This document shows positions 47,401 to 59,514 of a stretch of 64,000 bases of DNA, piece after piece (the stretch's first letter is position 1; the number at the start of each line of letters is the position of its first letter). The stretch is taken from NCBI GenBank assembly GCA_010405405.1, contig MU004233.1, positions 1,962,539 through 2,026,538 on the forward strand, given 5' to 3'. This DNA comes from Microthyrium microscopicum. Lineage: Eukaryota; Ascomycota; Dothideomycetes; Microthyriales; Microthyriaceae. The notes under the pieces were generated by a model, which worked only from the letters and a program-made list of their open reading frames with translations, ran no database searches and was not told where the DNA came from. A program made the translations under genes and the position numbers.

Positions 47401-49345
47401 TCTTGCTCTGTTGATGGTTCGTCCTCCTAATGACAGGCACCTATATAAAGATCTATTTCTGGGTTAGTCAAATCACTCTCTATGGCATAATCGATACGAA
47501 TAGCGTCATTATGGGGAACAATTTGGGAGCATATGGAGACGAAGGCAGGTAATTCACTTGACGTGATGCTCAAGTCTAATCACCTGGAGAGATTAATGCT
47601 GGCTTAGTAGCATGCCGAGACTCGAAACTCTTCATCAGCCTCAATTTGCTGTATTTGCTGCAACCATCTCGACTGGCGTATCTTCCTTCACGCTGAGCTC
47701 CCAATTGGCTGTTTCTATTCTTTCCAGAAGTTACCTTTCCAATGTCATGGCCAAGAAATAGACTCGATGAGCTTAAGCCCAAATGGATGCCGGTGAAAAA
47801 ACATTCGGTGCAAGAGAAGCTGTTCCAAGCAAAAAACCTCTGCCCATGATGCTGAAGCTGCACCACGGGGTTCTTGCACCATGTACTCGGGAGCCTTGGA
47901 CCGGGATTTGTGACTATATTGGGTCTCAAGTCTCTCGGTCCTCGTTTGGCATTACTGAATAATGAAGAAGCTTGAAAGTATACCTAGATTTAGGCATCCT
48001 TATAAACGAAGCTCCAAGTCATCAGAAAATGAGCTGCTTGAAACTGGGAACAAAGCGATTCCAGCTTCAATAAGTTATTGCTCGACAAGATCATGTCTCT
48101 CGAGTTGAGTCCACAAGTCCATAGCAAATGTTCGCCACACTTCAGTAGAGTCTTTCTTGTGAACCGGTCACTGGATGTCTTGAAGCTGGGAGGGGTGCCA
48201 AAATGGAGCCCATCAGGGCGACTTGCATCGAGTCTAAATCGTTATTCGATAAAGCTTGAGAGCTTGTGAATTCTTGCAGGAGTCGACATAAATCCAGCCT
48301 GTAAACTCAGGCGCAACAGGGGCTCCACCCAACATTGAAGCACTACTGCTGCGGTGCATGTGCGTAACCGGTCACCAATTCCGGTTGAAGATATTGCTGG
48401 AATGAAGAGGACGCGCATAATCAAACACCGTCATGTTCTTTGTTATGGAGTGCAAGGAGAATGAAGCATGTACTAAAGAATAGATGAAGGGACAGACCGC
48501 CATTTATACAGGGAAATTAGTACTTGTGGGCAACGAAAAGGCAAATGTTGCGGTGAACTAGCAGATCTTTAATGAGCCGGGGCTGGGTAACGGGTTCGGC
48601 CCCTGTGCAGACTCCAGAGAGGATTTGGGCGTGCTTTAGTGGAGATCATCCTTCCGCATCAATTGTTACTTGTGGTAAGAAGATGGCTTGCTTTCTAGCG
48701 CAAGGCTGATTCTGTTCTTCTGCACGTTTTCCCCATTGTCGCGCGCATTAGTTATTCCTCCTAACCGGTGTCAGTAGCATTGCTTGCTATGCGGGTATCA
48801 GCTTTGCGGCAGACCACTTCAAGGCGCAGATAGAAGATGTAGACCGCCACGGGAATGGCCTCTCTTTTATCGCTGAGTTTGAAGCAAACTTCAGTGACGT
48901 GCTTGTGCAGCTCTGGGTTGGTGTTCTTGTCTGTTTTTGACTAAGTGCTGTGTTCTGCGAACCGATTTGGCCCCATGCATGTCAATTGACCGGAACTCTT
49001 CATAACCCCAATTCGGACAGCTTCGACTGCCAGCTCACGCGTGTGACCGGCAGTCTCCACAGGTTCTTTGGCATTCACATTCGACGATTTATCTTCTTTC
49101 GCAGAGCCCCCCGTTTCGGCCTATATTGTACAACAACTGCCTTGTGCCTTGTTTCACTGTGTGCTATATCGACAAACAATCGCGATTGGAACTAAGCCTC
49201 ATCTCAAGATCCCAGCGGTGTGAGGATCAAGCACAGCCTTTTGAGGCCGTACTTCACTTTACCCTTTCGCCCATATCTGCTATCTTCTTTATAGTACTGT
49301 TTGGCACCGAACCTAGCCGTTTGACCTGAGGCATTTTCTGGGGCA
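44497..49345. other. Gene-poor region with broken coding-like stretches
   Basis: This 4.8-kb stretch has ordinary composition, but no frame longer than about 120 codons and no recognisable complete domain. Coding-like minus-strand stretches occur at 46287-46668 (C-L-Y-C-G-A and a Trp/His-rich segment), 47180-47440 and 47576-47929. They may be exons of one or more decayed or fast-evolving genes. A plus-strand frame at 45184-45480 (98 aa) is also unassigned. 48950-49345 is the likely promoter and leader of the Zn2Cys6 gene. Confidence 0.45.
47180..47929 (-). pseudogene. Possible decayed or multi-exon gene of unknown function
   Basis: Two minus-strand open stretches (47929-47576 and 47440-47180) have balanced amino-acid use and no low complexity. 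The second includes R-L-H-E-Q-L-L-S-R followed by a Trp-containing segment that vaguely recalls the Q-E-R-x-L-S-R region of HET-domain proteins. That resemblance is weak and no core HET motif is seen. There are no convincing splice junctions joining them. Confidence 0.2.
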
Positions 49346-52057
49346 ATGGGTTCAGCATTTATGACAACTTCGTCATTCACTCCAACGCTTCAGTTATGTG
49401 GCAGTCCAACCCACCTAGGACCAAGAGACCTGGATTACGGAGAAAGCTCGTCGGCCTCTATCAGTTCTTATGACGGATCCATGGCCCATGTCGAAGTTAG
49501 CCCAGTTATGAGCCGTGGTCATTCAAATGATGGCACTGTTGGCAGCCTAGGAAGCTGGCAATTTATTCCTCAAACCCCATCTCCTCGAGTTGCTCCTTCG
49601 AGTCCTGAGCAAGATCGCGGCATGTCCTACTCGCCGACATACAGTAACCAAGATCTTTATACATCTCGACAAGATATTCAACAAGAAATCTTCATGGATG
49701 ACGAAGATTTCTTAACGCAATCATCTCAACCGAGTTCACAAAGTTAGTCCATCTTTGTTGTCATGTATAATCCAGCGCTAACTCTGAAAGATACCCAGCC
49801 GACCTCATGGGATAACTCAACCGTTTCTCAGTCAAGTATTGCTTTCAACTTCCAAGCGACTACCGCTCCAGTTTACCTCCCGCCAGCTTATCATGGAGCT
49901 ACAACAACAGGATTTATTCCCTCCCCCGATAGGATGGCCTGGTCGTCAATGGCAATTGATAATAATCAATTTCTAGGCTTCATGCCTGGGCCGTTGGATA
50001 ATATGGCCCAAGCACCTTCAATCAGCACCTTCCAGGCCGGAACTACTCAACCATTTACGACTGGTCCAGCTCTACTAACACACATGAGTTTCGATTCTAC
50101 AGCTGGCTACAACACTTCAGGCAATGGCTATTTGGGGAACGATCTTCAAAGGCAAAGATCTAGCTCTGGATCTTCATATGTACCTATGAACACCCCAGAT
50201 TTACTGCCGGTTGAGATGAGACACTCAACAGCTAGCACTATTCGACATGTGCCACATCAAAGCGTTGAGCCATTGTCGATAAGTCAGAGTTTTATTACAG
50301 ATACCGGCGCCACTAAGAGAGAGCACTCATTTTCACCCATAGACTCCACCATCAGAGCGAAACCCGCCCGTGCTAAGAGGAGAATAGATGGAGTCTTCAG
50401 TCATCCTGGCCATGAAGGAAGCTTTGGCGTTCTCAACTACTCGAACAATCTCAAAGTCGAACATCCAAAGTCTGGAGTAACAAAAAAGACTATTGCTAAA
50501 GGCCGAGGTGGACGCGAAAAGGGAACTTATAAGCTGACGCCCCAAAAAGCGCAAGAAGTGCGAGAACGGAGAGAACAAGGTGCATGCTGGACTTGCGCTC
50601 TGCAGCGAGATGTTGTAAGTGCCAAACTTCATTGTCAAGTTGTAACTTTACTGATCCAATTTAGTGCTCTCAAGGAGAAATATGCAATCGATGCCAGAAA
50701 CGAATTGAAAGAGGAGTGCTAGACAGCACCGATAGCCTGTGCTGTGTACGAGAGAAACTCTACGACTTCATGCAGTACTTCATACCACGTAAGCAGCGCA
50801 ATGAATCTTTCACTAACTTGAGCTAATCAGCATCAACAGATCAAATGAATGCTCACAATGATGAGAGGACCGTGAAACAATTCGCCGAAGCGCATATCAG
50901 AGGATTTACCAATCAATCCATCACGATCAAGATAACGCCAATCTGGTCCTTTCCCGGTGTAGAGTGCGAATTGTTCCTGTTCGAACCCAGAGATGCAGAA
51001 CTCCTGACACAGCGTGTGTTTTGGTTGAACCGGAAAACGAACAAATATGAGGCTAAAGAGTGCCAAAGCCCACCAGTCTCAGTGAAAAGGATTGGTTCAA
51101 ATCCAGAAGATCAACAAATCTATGAGAATTATTTCGACATGCTGGCGGGAAGCCCTGATTACATGCTCAAGTTCGCAGGCGACATATTATTCCGTGATCA
51201 AGTAGATCCATTCTTATCTCGCCTAACGTCGATGATGGTCAAGTACAAGCCACAAAAGAAAGCAGAGGTATGTTGATTCTTCTCCCGGAATAGCACCACC
51301 CCGTATCATTTGACTGACTATTTCAGGTGGACTTTATGCGACAAGTCAATAAGATGCTCTTGGCATCGTACTGCTTTGGACGAACCGTTATGATTCCGGC
51401 AAATCAACAGAAGAAACTCGAGCAGTTAACACAGCAAAACTACCAAATGTCCTTTGCTAGCAATACCATGCCAAAAATGGCCAACCGACAGCTGAAACAT
51501 ATCTTCCTTCGAATCGTCAACAAAACAATGGATTCAGTGCTCCGACGTCTCGACCGTGTTTACCGTTCGTCTAAGGGCAATAAAGAATGGATCATGGCCT
51601 TTTATGGAGTGCTTGGTCTGGCCATCGTCTTTGAGGATATGCAAAATACCGCCTGCTGTTTTCTCCACGGAGAATCGCAGAATGGTAGATTGACTGAATG
51701 GGATGCCCAACAAGATCTCCGGCAGATCATTGAAGCGATTGACCATAAATACACCTTTGTCACTCGACTCTTTAAAATGAAGTATCAAAAAGCGTTCAAT
51801 CCGTTAAAGGACTGGCAGCAGGGCTCAGTCAGAGACGTTCTAGGGGACGAGGGAACTGCTTTTGTCTCCGATGTGTCCAGATTAGTCACTGAAAAGTGTA
51901 GGTTTTATCAATATCCCAATCGCTCATTACTTGCTAATTTTCTCTAGGGGATTACATTGACGAACGCCAACGAATTGTACCCACGTTTACGAATTCTGAG
52001 ATGTATTACGGCCGACTTGTCTCACAATTTCTCAATTCTTTTCTGAGATCCTTATGA
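49346..52057 (+). CDS. Zn2Cys6 fungal transcription factor, 6 exons
   Basis: Exons 49346-49742, 49791-50614, 50665-50788, 50840-51267, 51327-51897 and 51948-52057 keep frame throughout and give 817 aa. The first 390 residues are Ser/Thr/Gln-rich and disordered. The binuclear cluster is central rather than N-terminal: C398-x2-C401-x6-C408-x5-C414-x2-C417 and then C433/C434, with intron 2 between the second and third Cys. A basic stretch (KKTIAKGRGGREKGTYKLT) precedes it. The C-terminal 380 residues form a mostly helical region without a recognised domain. Targets are unknown. The first acceptor was chosen at 49790 because the CAG at 49798 would bring an early stop. The last donor (GTAGGT at 51898) was chosen for the same reason. 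Confidence 0.83.
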
Positions 52058-52503
52058 TGAAAAATACGTCCCATTGATGTAAGTATCAATGGTCTACTGC
52101 ATATCTTGGACCGTTGGAAGGTTGTCGAAAAGGGGATATGAGCTATGAGACACGACTTTATGACTGTGGTAATCAATGTAAAGCATCATTTGAAAGCTCC
52201 AAAGCTTTGTTTCTGAGCGTTCCGAGACTCGAAGTGAGTTCAAACAGATCAGGCTGATGGATGCCCAATGCGGCTCTGCGGATACACACGGACGGCTTCT
52301 CCCTAGTATATCTTGCATGTCATGTCATGATCACAAGATGCCTTTCCGGTCAACATCACTTCGGCTACATTAGCCACATCCGCTATGCAGCCTTGCACGT
52401 TTAACGTGTGATATATAATATAGCAAGGCTATCACTGTACGGTCTTGAAAAGCAGTATCAGCCTTATACACATATCATCCTACTTCCTATCTTCCATAGC
52501 CAA
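52058..52503. other. Convergent 3' region, no gene seen
   Basis: These 446 bp lie between the stop codons of the Zn2Cys6 regulator and the carboxylesterase. Confidence 0.5.
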
Positions 52504-54208
52504 TCAACAACCCTTATCAAACACTTCCCTCTTGACGAACTTGACACTACTATTCTGCCTGCCTCCCAGAACGATCAAGGACTCCTTTGCCTGGTCGTAG
52601 ACCGGCCAGCCTAGCTTGGTGAGGCCTTGTTTGGGATCCTTTGCAAAAGAAGCCCAGGCGGTCATCATGGTATTGACTAGCTTCTTCTCTTCCGGGGTAT
52701 CAGGCTAGATCATCCAATATCAGCTACTCGTTCCGAGACATGGCGCAATGAGGCTCTGTAGCTCGCAAGAACTTACCTGCTTTGTGAGGAAAGCTTGTGT
52801 TCCAAAAACGTACGCAATATCTGAAACTTTTAGTATACTCTTGTCAATCTCATCTCTCATCCTCATGCCCACTTACCAGCTCCATGGAACGCGCCCTTAC
52901 TGCCTGCTACCTGTCAGTTCACTGCCTCTCTACAATGAAGCTCAACCTACCAATATCCGAATTTGGAAAAATCATCGAACTCAGATACCTCCAACTTGGC
53001 ACACCAGCCTTACTTCTCGTGCCCGCTGCTCCATTTGGTCCACAGCCTTGCGCGGCACCTCCAATCTGTCGTCTACTTACACCTTTTGCAGGTACTTTTG
53101 GCGGTGGTCTACTAGTCGCAAAGCTAATACCGCCCTCATCGTCTGTATTGCCCGTCAAATACGGCACCTTGACATAATTCCCCTTCGCCAATCGCTCCGG
53201 ATAGTCGTTAAACACAACCTTCCCATCCGCCAACGGCCGAAAGCTCACACTATCCGTCCCCTTCTCATTCCTAAACGCCTTCAAAATCGTCTCGGTATCT
53301 TTCCCACGCATACAAGCCAAACTCGCCGCACCTCCAACCTCCTCACCACCACAACTCACGCGCTTAGAAACAGTGAACCACTCCACACTCCCATTGCCCA
53401 CCGGCGTAGAAGTAGCCGGCACATTTCCACTCATCGGACTAATCGCGTTGACAATCGGATCTTTTGTCCACGCATACCCATACATATCCACACTAGCGCC
53501 GCCCGCAGATTGCCCAAACAGCATAATGCGCTCCGTATCACCACCAAATTTCTCAATGTTCGATCGCACCCATTCCAAACCGAGGCGCTGATCTAGCAAA
53601 CCGAGATTATAATCTGGCAGAAAGCGCGCTTTTGGAAAGCCAAAGATGTTGACGCGGTAGTTTATGCTGACGACAATGACATCTTGTTCGGCGGCAAGTC
53701 TTGCTCCATTATATGTAGGCGCGGCTGAATTGCCGGTGCTGAAGCCGCCGCCGTATATCCATACCATTACTGCCTTTTTGGCATTGCTGGATGTGGTGCT
53801 GTTGGAGGTTGAGGGCTTGGTCCAGACGTTGAGGGTGAGGCAATCTTCGCTGAAGGTATCGCCTGCTTGTCCGAGGATGGCTTTGACGATGTCGGCGATG
53901 GGGAGGGAGTGGTCGATTACACTGCCCAGCGGCGCGGCGACGTTGGCGGCACAGTCGGGGGAGAACTTGGAGGCGGCGATAGTCTTGTTTGAATTGTATG
54001 CTTGGGGAGCAGACCAGCGGAGGGGTCCAAGGGGTGGTTGGGCGAAAGGGATGCCGAGATATTCGCTGACGCTGGGCTGCCAGGTGGAGGCATGGCCTTG
54101 GATGGCGCCGCTGGTGGTGTGGACGGTTTCACCAATGACGTTACGTTGCTGGGGATGAGCGGTTGCTAGACCGGCGATTGCCAGGAGGGTGGTTGAGAGG
54201 AGCGCCAT
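52504..54208 (-). CDS. Secreted type-B carboxylesterase/cholinesterase-like hydrolase, 4 exons
   Basis: Exons 54208-52951, 52903-52877, 52820-52777 and 52704-52504 encode 509 aa. The N-terminus is a signal peptide (MALLSTTLLAIAGLATA). The alpha/beta-hydrolase has the oxyanion segment YGGGF (about 152-156), EDCLTLNVW (121-129) with its Cys, and the nucleophile in GQSAGG (Ser234). An acid in TDDEGG (Glu358) and a His in GAFHGAD (His426) complete the Ser-Glu-His triad. The His lies in a 27-nt micro-exon, so splicing is required for activity. Exon phases agree at every junction. The family cleaves carboxylic esters and the substrate is unknown. The gene is convergent with the Zn2Cys6 regulator. 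Confidence 0.9.
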
Positions 54209-54829
54209 GCTTGAGGGTAATGATCGTGATATCCTGAGGACGCCTTGGAGAGTTGAAACTGATCAAGATCTATGGCGGCCTCCATCGCTTTGTTATTGTG
54301 TGCTACGATCATATCACGGTATAAGACTGATGTTATGCCGATGCTGAGGACCGTAATGGGCAATGGTTCAACCAGTAAATTTATCGAGCTTCGTTGAGGC
54401 ATAGTAGATGCCATCTATATAGATTGGCAACTTTGAAGCGTGGAAACTGGGGACCAGTTAGTTGAAGTGCTTCACAGAGATAATTTGACATACCAATGAT
54501 GGGAACGCTCAGAAATAAGACCCAGCGACTAACAGCTCAAGAAATAAAGTAAGTAATGTCAAAGCATACCAAATATATCGTGTATGAGAAGATATGACCT
54601 GGTAGTTAGGGACGAGTCGTTGACCAAAGAAAAGATGAGATATAATTGAAAGAGAATAGCCGGTGGGGCAATAAAGTAATGGGTATAAGACATAATGATA
54701 TTTTCCAGGTAGGTTTTGTTATACAGTACTTTCATAAACGCCATGGTACCCTAACGGTCAGTACTCAGACACCGTTGCGCGTTCCTGAATCCGTTCCTGG
54801 CGTCTTTCCAAAAAAGCCTTAGTCTAGAC
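54209..54829. other. Intergenic, no gene seen
   Basis: These 621 bp cover the promoter of the carboxylesterase and the 3' region of the RNR-inhibitor-like gene. Confidence 0.5.
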
Positions 54830-55615
54830 TTACATACCACCCATAGAAACTTCCCCGAATGGCTTCAAGAATGGCGCATCTTCGAAGTCAATGTCGACGG
54901 AATCTCTTGAGATCGAGAATGACTCTTGTTCCTTTCTCCGAGATCGTGGGATAGCGAACTGTCGACCTGGATATTGTGACTCGACTCCTGGAAAGGTAGG
55001 ATTGAAACGAATTTCCTCGTCCACATCTTCTCCATCACTGTGATCCTGATCATCCATTCGACGTTTGTTCTGTGGGATATATCGAATTAGTATGCCATGG
55101 TCTCCAGCGACACTTGCGTTGCTGTCTTGAGAGCCTGGCCACCACAAGTTGTTGTCATTAGCGCCACCGTACGACATTCCATAGCTATCCATATCGTCCA
55201 ATTGGGAGTTCTGAATTCCAAGTCCACCGACTTTATGAAGACCGCAGAATGGTTGAAGTCCTTGTGGCCGCGGCGGGGTTACGTTACTTCGAGATGAAGC
55301 TTGGTATGAAGCGATGGGAGCTAGTGGTGATGGGTCCTTGAATAATGATGTCTTGTGGGTTTTGTATCCTTCTGGTACTGCTTTACGAATGCGCATTCCA
55401 ACAGATAGTAGTGATGATTGAACGGCTGGAGTGAGTGTGGGCGCACGCTCTTGGCCTGCATTGGTTGCATTGGTTGATGTGGTGCCGGAGAAGAATGATG
55501 TTATTTGCGGCTGATAAGCTCGCTTGTGTTGATGGCGATCAGCTGTCTTGCGAGCCATGATGGGTTTGTGCTGCAATTTCGGTTTCGGTGTAGTATGTAA
55601 TTCGGCTATGGGCAA
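54830..55615 (-). CDS. Ribonucleotide reductase inhibitor-like protein (Spd1/Dif1/Sml1 family)
   Basis: This is a single open frame of 261 aa. An internal ATG at 55558 (MARKTADRHQ, codon 20, good context) is the more likely start, giving 242 aa. The conserved block is near the N-terminus: KRAYQPQITSFF, then PAVQSSLLSVGMRIRKAVPEGYKT. This is the signature of the fungal RNR-inhibitor family, which controls dNTP synthesis by holding the small RNR subunit in the nucleus or inhibiting the large one. The rest is disordered with an acidic patch (DGEDVDEEIRF) and an FEDAPFL segment near the C-terminus. In related proteins such regions are degraded in S phase, which is inferred here. Confidence 0.82.
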   Translation of the reverse strand: MPIAELHTTPKPKLQHKPIMARKTADRHQHKRAYQPQITSFFSGTTSTNATNAGQERAPTLTPAVQSSLLSVGMRIRKAVPEGYKTHKTSLFKDPSPLAPIASYQASSRSNVTPPRPQGLQPFCGLHKVGGLGIQNSQLDDMDSYGMSYGGANDNNLWWPGSQDSNASVAGDHGILIRYIPQNKRRMDDQDHSDGEDVDEEIRFNPTFPGVESQYPGRQFAIPRSRRKEQESFSISRDSVDIDFEDAPFLKPFGEVSMGGM

Positions 55616-57680
55616 TCTGGAGTGGGTTGGAATTGGAGGTTGTAATGGTTCAGATCAAGTCCTGATGGATGAAGATGTTGTCATGACGATACTTTCCTAA
55701 TCCGGGGTGTAATTGCGGAGAAGCTGCTTCACGAGGTGGACGCGAATTTTCGCGTAAGAGTCGCGTAAAGACGCGTCCAGTATCAGCGAAATATATTTTC
55801 AAAATGCAGCATGTGATGCCTTGATAAGTCAGACCCAGACCTGATGCAATACAAACATCTCATTTTTATCAGAAATCTTATTCAGACTTCGTTGTGTCAT
55901 CACCAGCGTGGTTACTGCGAGACTACCTTGGTAGGTTGTAAAGACAAACTTTGAGGCGTAACATACAGTTATAGCTTAGCGCATGCAATAATCAGTCGCA
56001 TTTTGCAGATGGTACGTCTGATATATCTAATATTTTGTTTCAATAATTGTATCCCGCAACCTGCTGCCTGCTCTAGAGTACTCCAAAGCCGATTGGACCT
56101 TTGATGACCTCGCTCTTGGTCACTTCAGCCTCATGACCATTGCTTCATACACTTTCTGAAACTCCGTGTTAATGAGAAACGAGAGTTCAATCCTCCACGA
56201 AATAAGACCCGCGTTTTTGTGTCCCCACGTCGACCATGTCTACTTTGACGTGTGTAGATAATACTCCACAATGTCAGATTATCTCAGGTACATCTTGCAT
56301 AATCCACGTCAATCACCACCATTGGGCATGAAAATATCTCAGGCGCGATAGGTGTATCAGTCATAAATCAGACACTGGCTCTTGCGTGATAGTGACAGAG
56401 TATGGCAAGCGCTTGACCCTATGGATATTAACAGAACGTCAACAAGGAGCGATTTATGCTAACAACCACATATAGATTGGGCAATCGCAGTAGTAATGTT
56501 AATACTGATGAGCAACAACTTCTAACATTGGCATAAAGGAGTCCAAAGATGGAAAGTGACTAGAGGAGAATAGGGTAGTGTTAGTCCTGAATGTAATTTA
56601 TCTCTTAGAGTCGAAGCAAGTGCAACTGACCTCTGTCCAATTATGAAAGTCTCTCTTGTTTGAGATTGTAGTGCTCTTGCAATCTGATCAGACAACGAAG
56701 TAGTGTCGACTGCTTATGGCCCCAGACTGGAATGGATAGCTTAAACATTGCTGTAACCTCATGACAAGTCGCTGCTCGGCTTCCGCTAAAACTAGAATGT
56801 TCTCCCCATAAAATGTTGGTCTTTAGTTGATATTCTCTGATACGTCTTGCTAAGTGTCGAATCATACTGGTAGGCTCGACGTTATGGTCATTTGATTTCA
56901 TCCAATACATGCCGTCGCTGTAGTGATGTTGCCGTACATATCGACGAAATCAGCATCAGCGTTGAGTTATCTGGTACTTTCCTCGACCTGGGCAGTAACA
57001 TCTGTTCAAACTGTTTCCTGGAGCTCAAGACATCTCAGGACTCTCGTCCTTCATCCTCCTTCATTCTCATCGCTCATCTTTCAATCCAAATTTTCCTCGC
57101 TTCCATCCATCTTGTCCTACTTTCATTCATCATTTCTTGTCCAACCATTGGCAAGCTGCTTACTCGATCCTTTTCTTCATCAAACTGTGTTCCCTCTATT
57201 TCTGATACCCTTCAAGCCAAGGTTTCATGGCCTCTGGCCTCCTTTGCTTACAGCCTTATCTCTCTCATCTTTCATCGGCTTGTTCCAAGGCGACTTTCGG
57301 CATTAGTGCTCCGTTACCTTTCTTCAAGCCCATTTCATTGCCTCTTCCCCCAGATTGGATCTTGCTTGAAGGCCATTGTTCAGGAAAGCGTCTGCTGTTG
57401 ATGATAATGTATACCTTTGGTTTCGACTTGAAGAGTTTGTGGTGACTATCCGCTGTGCTGTTCACAAGGGCAGCAAAGCTAACACATTTGCCAGGCGCGG
57501 CTTCTATTCACAAGGCCATCATAGCCATGCTTGTTCACCTTCAGCGTTCTTCACTGGCACGTAAGCCCCTTTCATCAGTGCTACAGTCCGCTAACGCCAT
57601 CAGTTCGGTATGTGACTCTCACCTCTTTACCTTGAGAACAGTCGACTGATACCTAGGTTTTCCCCGTGCGTCCCGACGAG
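55616..57680. other. Intergenic, no supported gene
   Basis: This 2-kb stretch contains no recognisable RNA gene. The longest frame (56892-57401, plus, 169 aa) is Ser/Leu-rich without domain resemblance and overlaps other open frames, typical of pyrimidine-rich leader DNA. From about 56990 on, the plus strand is CT-rich like a fungal promoter/5' leader. Confidence 0.45.
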
Positions 57681-58042
57681 ATGGAAACCGTTCAGTCAAT
57701 GGGTTGTTTTTCCTGCCTTTCAGTCAGTTCATCGAAAGCAACACCGAGAGATCCGGCTCCTTCAACAAAACACCGAACAATTGCTATCTCCGCTCCACAA
57801 AGTGCGCTCATTCCCATCTTGTCAAGGTATGTAGAGTCTCAGTCTCGACAGTCAAAGTTTACTGATCTATGCTTCGGTTGCTGATGCTAACTCGAGCTCC
57901 CAGGTTTTTGACTGTACCGTTCATCATCGACTCTTCGCCATCTCATAACGAAAATATGATCAAAGGTGGGTGCTCCCCGATGACGAAAATACACGACTGT
58001 CTGAAGATATGGTGCGGGTACCTTGCATCATTGCCCACTTGA
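57681..58042 (+). CDS. Possible small lipid-anchored protein (N-terminal MGCFSC), 2 exons
   Basis: Exons 57681-57826 and 57904-58042 join across a 77-nt intron with GTATGT donor, TGCTAAC branch site and CCCAG acceptor, giving 94 aa. An in-frame second ATG at 57699 gives an 88-aa product starting MGCFSCLSVSSSK. Gly2 plus Cys3/Cys6 is the classic pattern for N-myristoylation and palmitoylation. The remainder is Ser/Pro-rich with a short hydrophobic patch (FLTVPFII). No family is recognised. The CT-rich upstream DNA resembles a fungal promoter. A longer transcript with more exons downstream is possible. Confidence 0.4.
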
Positions 58043-59514
58043 AGTGAGTGATGGACAAGGACTCTCGGCCATTAACCCCTCGGGGGAATGAGGATCTAGT
58101 GTTGAGTCTCCAAGGGGAACCTACTGAGTCTTCGGACTGACCCCCCTACACGCAGGTTCTTATACAACGGTCGGCGGAACCTCGGAACCATCTTTGCCTC
58201 CTTTTTTCAAACCATCGGCACGCTTATACCGCTATCTTGTTTCATTCCGTTCTTCGATTTTGTTCTTCGATTCTTTGGCACACTTCAGCCAACAACCACT
58301 CCAGAGATCACACACATATTGCATAACCACACCATACTCTGCATCACAACCACAATTCAAAGGTCAGAAAGGTGAGTTGTTTTCATTCTTGTGTGTAGTA
58401 CTTGTTCAAATCACAGATCTGTATATCGTCATCATTGTCAACGTTATCTACTTCCAGTGTATGGTGCGAGTCGAACGCTGAGCGCTAATCTATTCGCAGT
58501 TTCTCACTGGCGGCATGGACTTACTTTTCTTCAACGGTCGGCTTTAAGAGGTAAGGCAGAAAGTCAGCCCAGAATTTCCACATCACTCAACCACCCATCT
58601 GTCCAGTACCATCCCGCAACCATCCAGCCTCATGGCAAACGGCAACGCCATCGCCCAGCTAGCAGACTCGACAATGTCCTCATCCAATCATCGACTCGGC
58701 AATACCACGCCCGGCCTGCCAATCCCGCCTGCCAATCCGGCAAGATCACAGCATGGGTTACAACTATTCAACTCGACAGTGCCATGACCACTATCCAGCT
58801 GGGTGAACCATCGCACAACCCTCCAACTCGACACCACCTCAGGAGAAGTACCCATGACGTTCCTTCTATCCATTACTCCGTCAAAATCATTTGATACCAA
58901 GCAAACAACGATGTTGCCGACGCAGACAAACTGCTAAGCTGCTTGCACCACGACTCAACCAAACATTATCGCATCAAACTGTCTTTCTGGTCAGTCGGTC
59001 ATTTGCGCCTTCAAGCAGCCTAGTCAATCCACACTACCGTAGCATCACTCAGGTAGGAGCATTCCGAGGCTTGACCGGTACCACTCAACCACTCAACCAT
59101 CATCTTCGGCGACTGGAAGTGGTAAGCTATTCACGCATAATTGTATCGACCCCATTGACTTGCTAGAACAGATGGGCATGTTGCATTGGTTGGGGAGCAT
59201 AGGTTGGCTTATTTCAATAGTCAATAACACATCTTTCGATCCAATTCTTTGTACTCCACACCGCAGTGTGAATGCGAATCATCCAATATGCAGTATACCA
59301 ACAAATCTGGCTTCAAGCTCAGTTGGTATGAGTCCATCTGAAGTGCTCGAACTGTAGTTGATGTGACATTCGAAAGCGTGATCTTCCATTACACTCCTAC
59401 AACGCCGCCTCATTATTTGTCAACATGCAATCGTAACTCAAGAAGAATCATAAAGTACTTTATTTACGTCAGTGCTATACACAAAGACAGCCAATGGTAT
59501 CACCGAATGCATAA
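58043..59514. other. Intergenic, no supported gene
   Basis: Open frames in 58194-59357 on both strands lack resemblance to known families. The GC-rich stretch at 58060-58150 has several short self-complementary blocks and could be structured RNA, without a recognisable class. Confidence 0.4.

Noticed and set aside
46700-48440. HET-domain gene on the minus strand
   Set aside because: Only one short segment vaguely resembles a HET region; the conserved core motifs and usable splice sites were not seen.
52748-53596. 282-aa plus-strand frame (and 53664-54158) over the carboxylesterase
   Set aside because: The minus strand carries a complete Ser-Glu-His hydrolase with signal peptide, and the plus frames have no domain.
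56892-57401. 169-aa Ser/Leu-rich plus-strand frame
   Set aside because: It overlaps another long frame in a different phase within CT-rich leader-like DNA, with no family resemblance.
57965-58016. C/D-box snoRNA candidate (GATGACGA ... GTCTGA)
   Set aside because: The segment lies inside the second exon of the small MGCFSC candidate, lacks a terminal stem, and the boxes are short enough to be chance.
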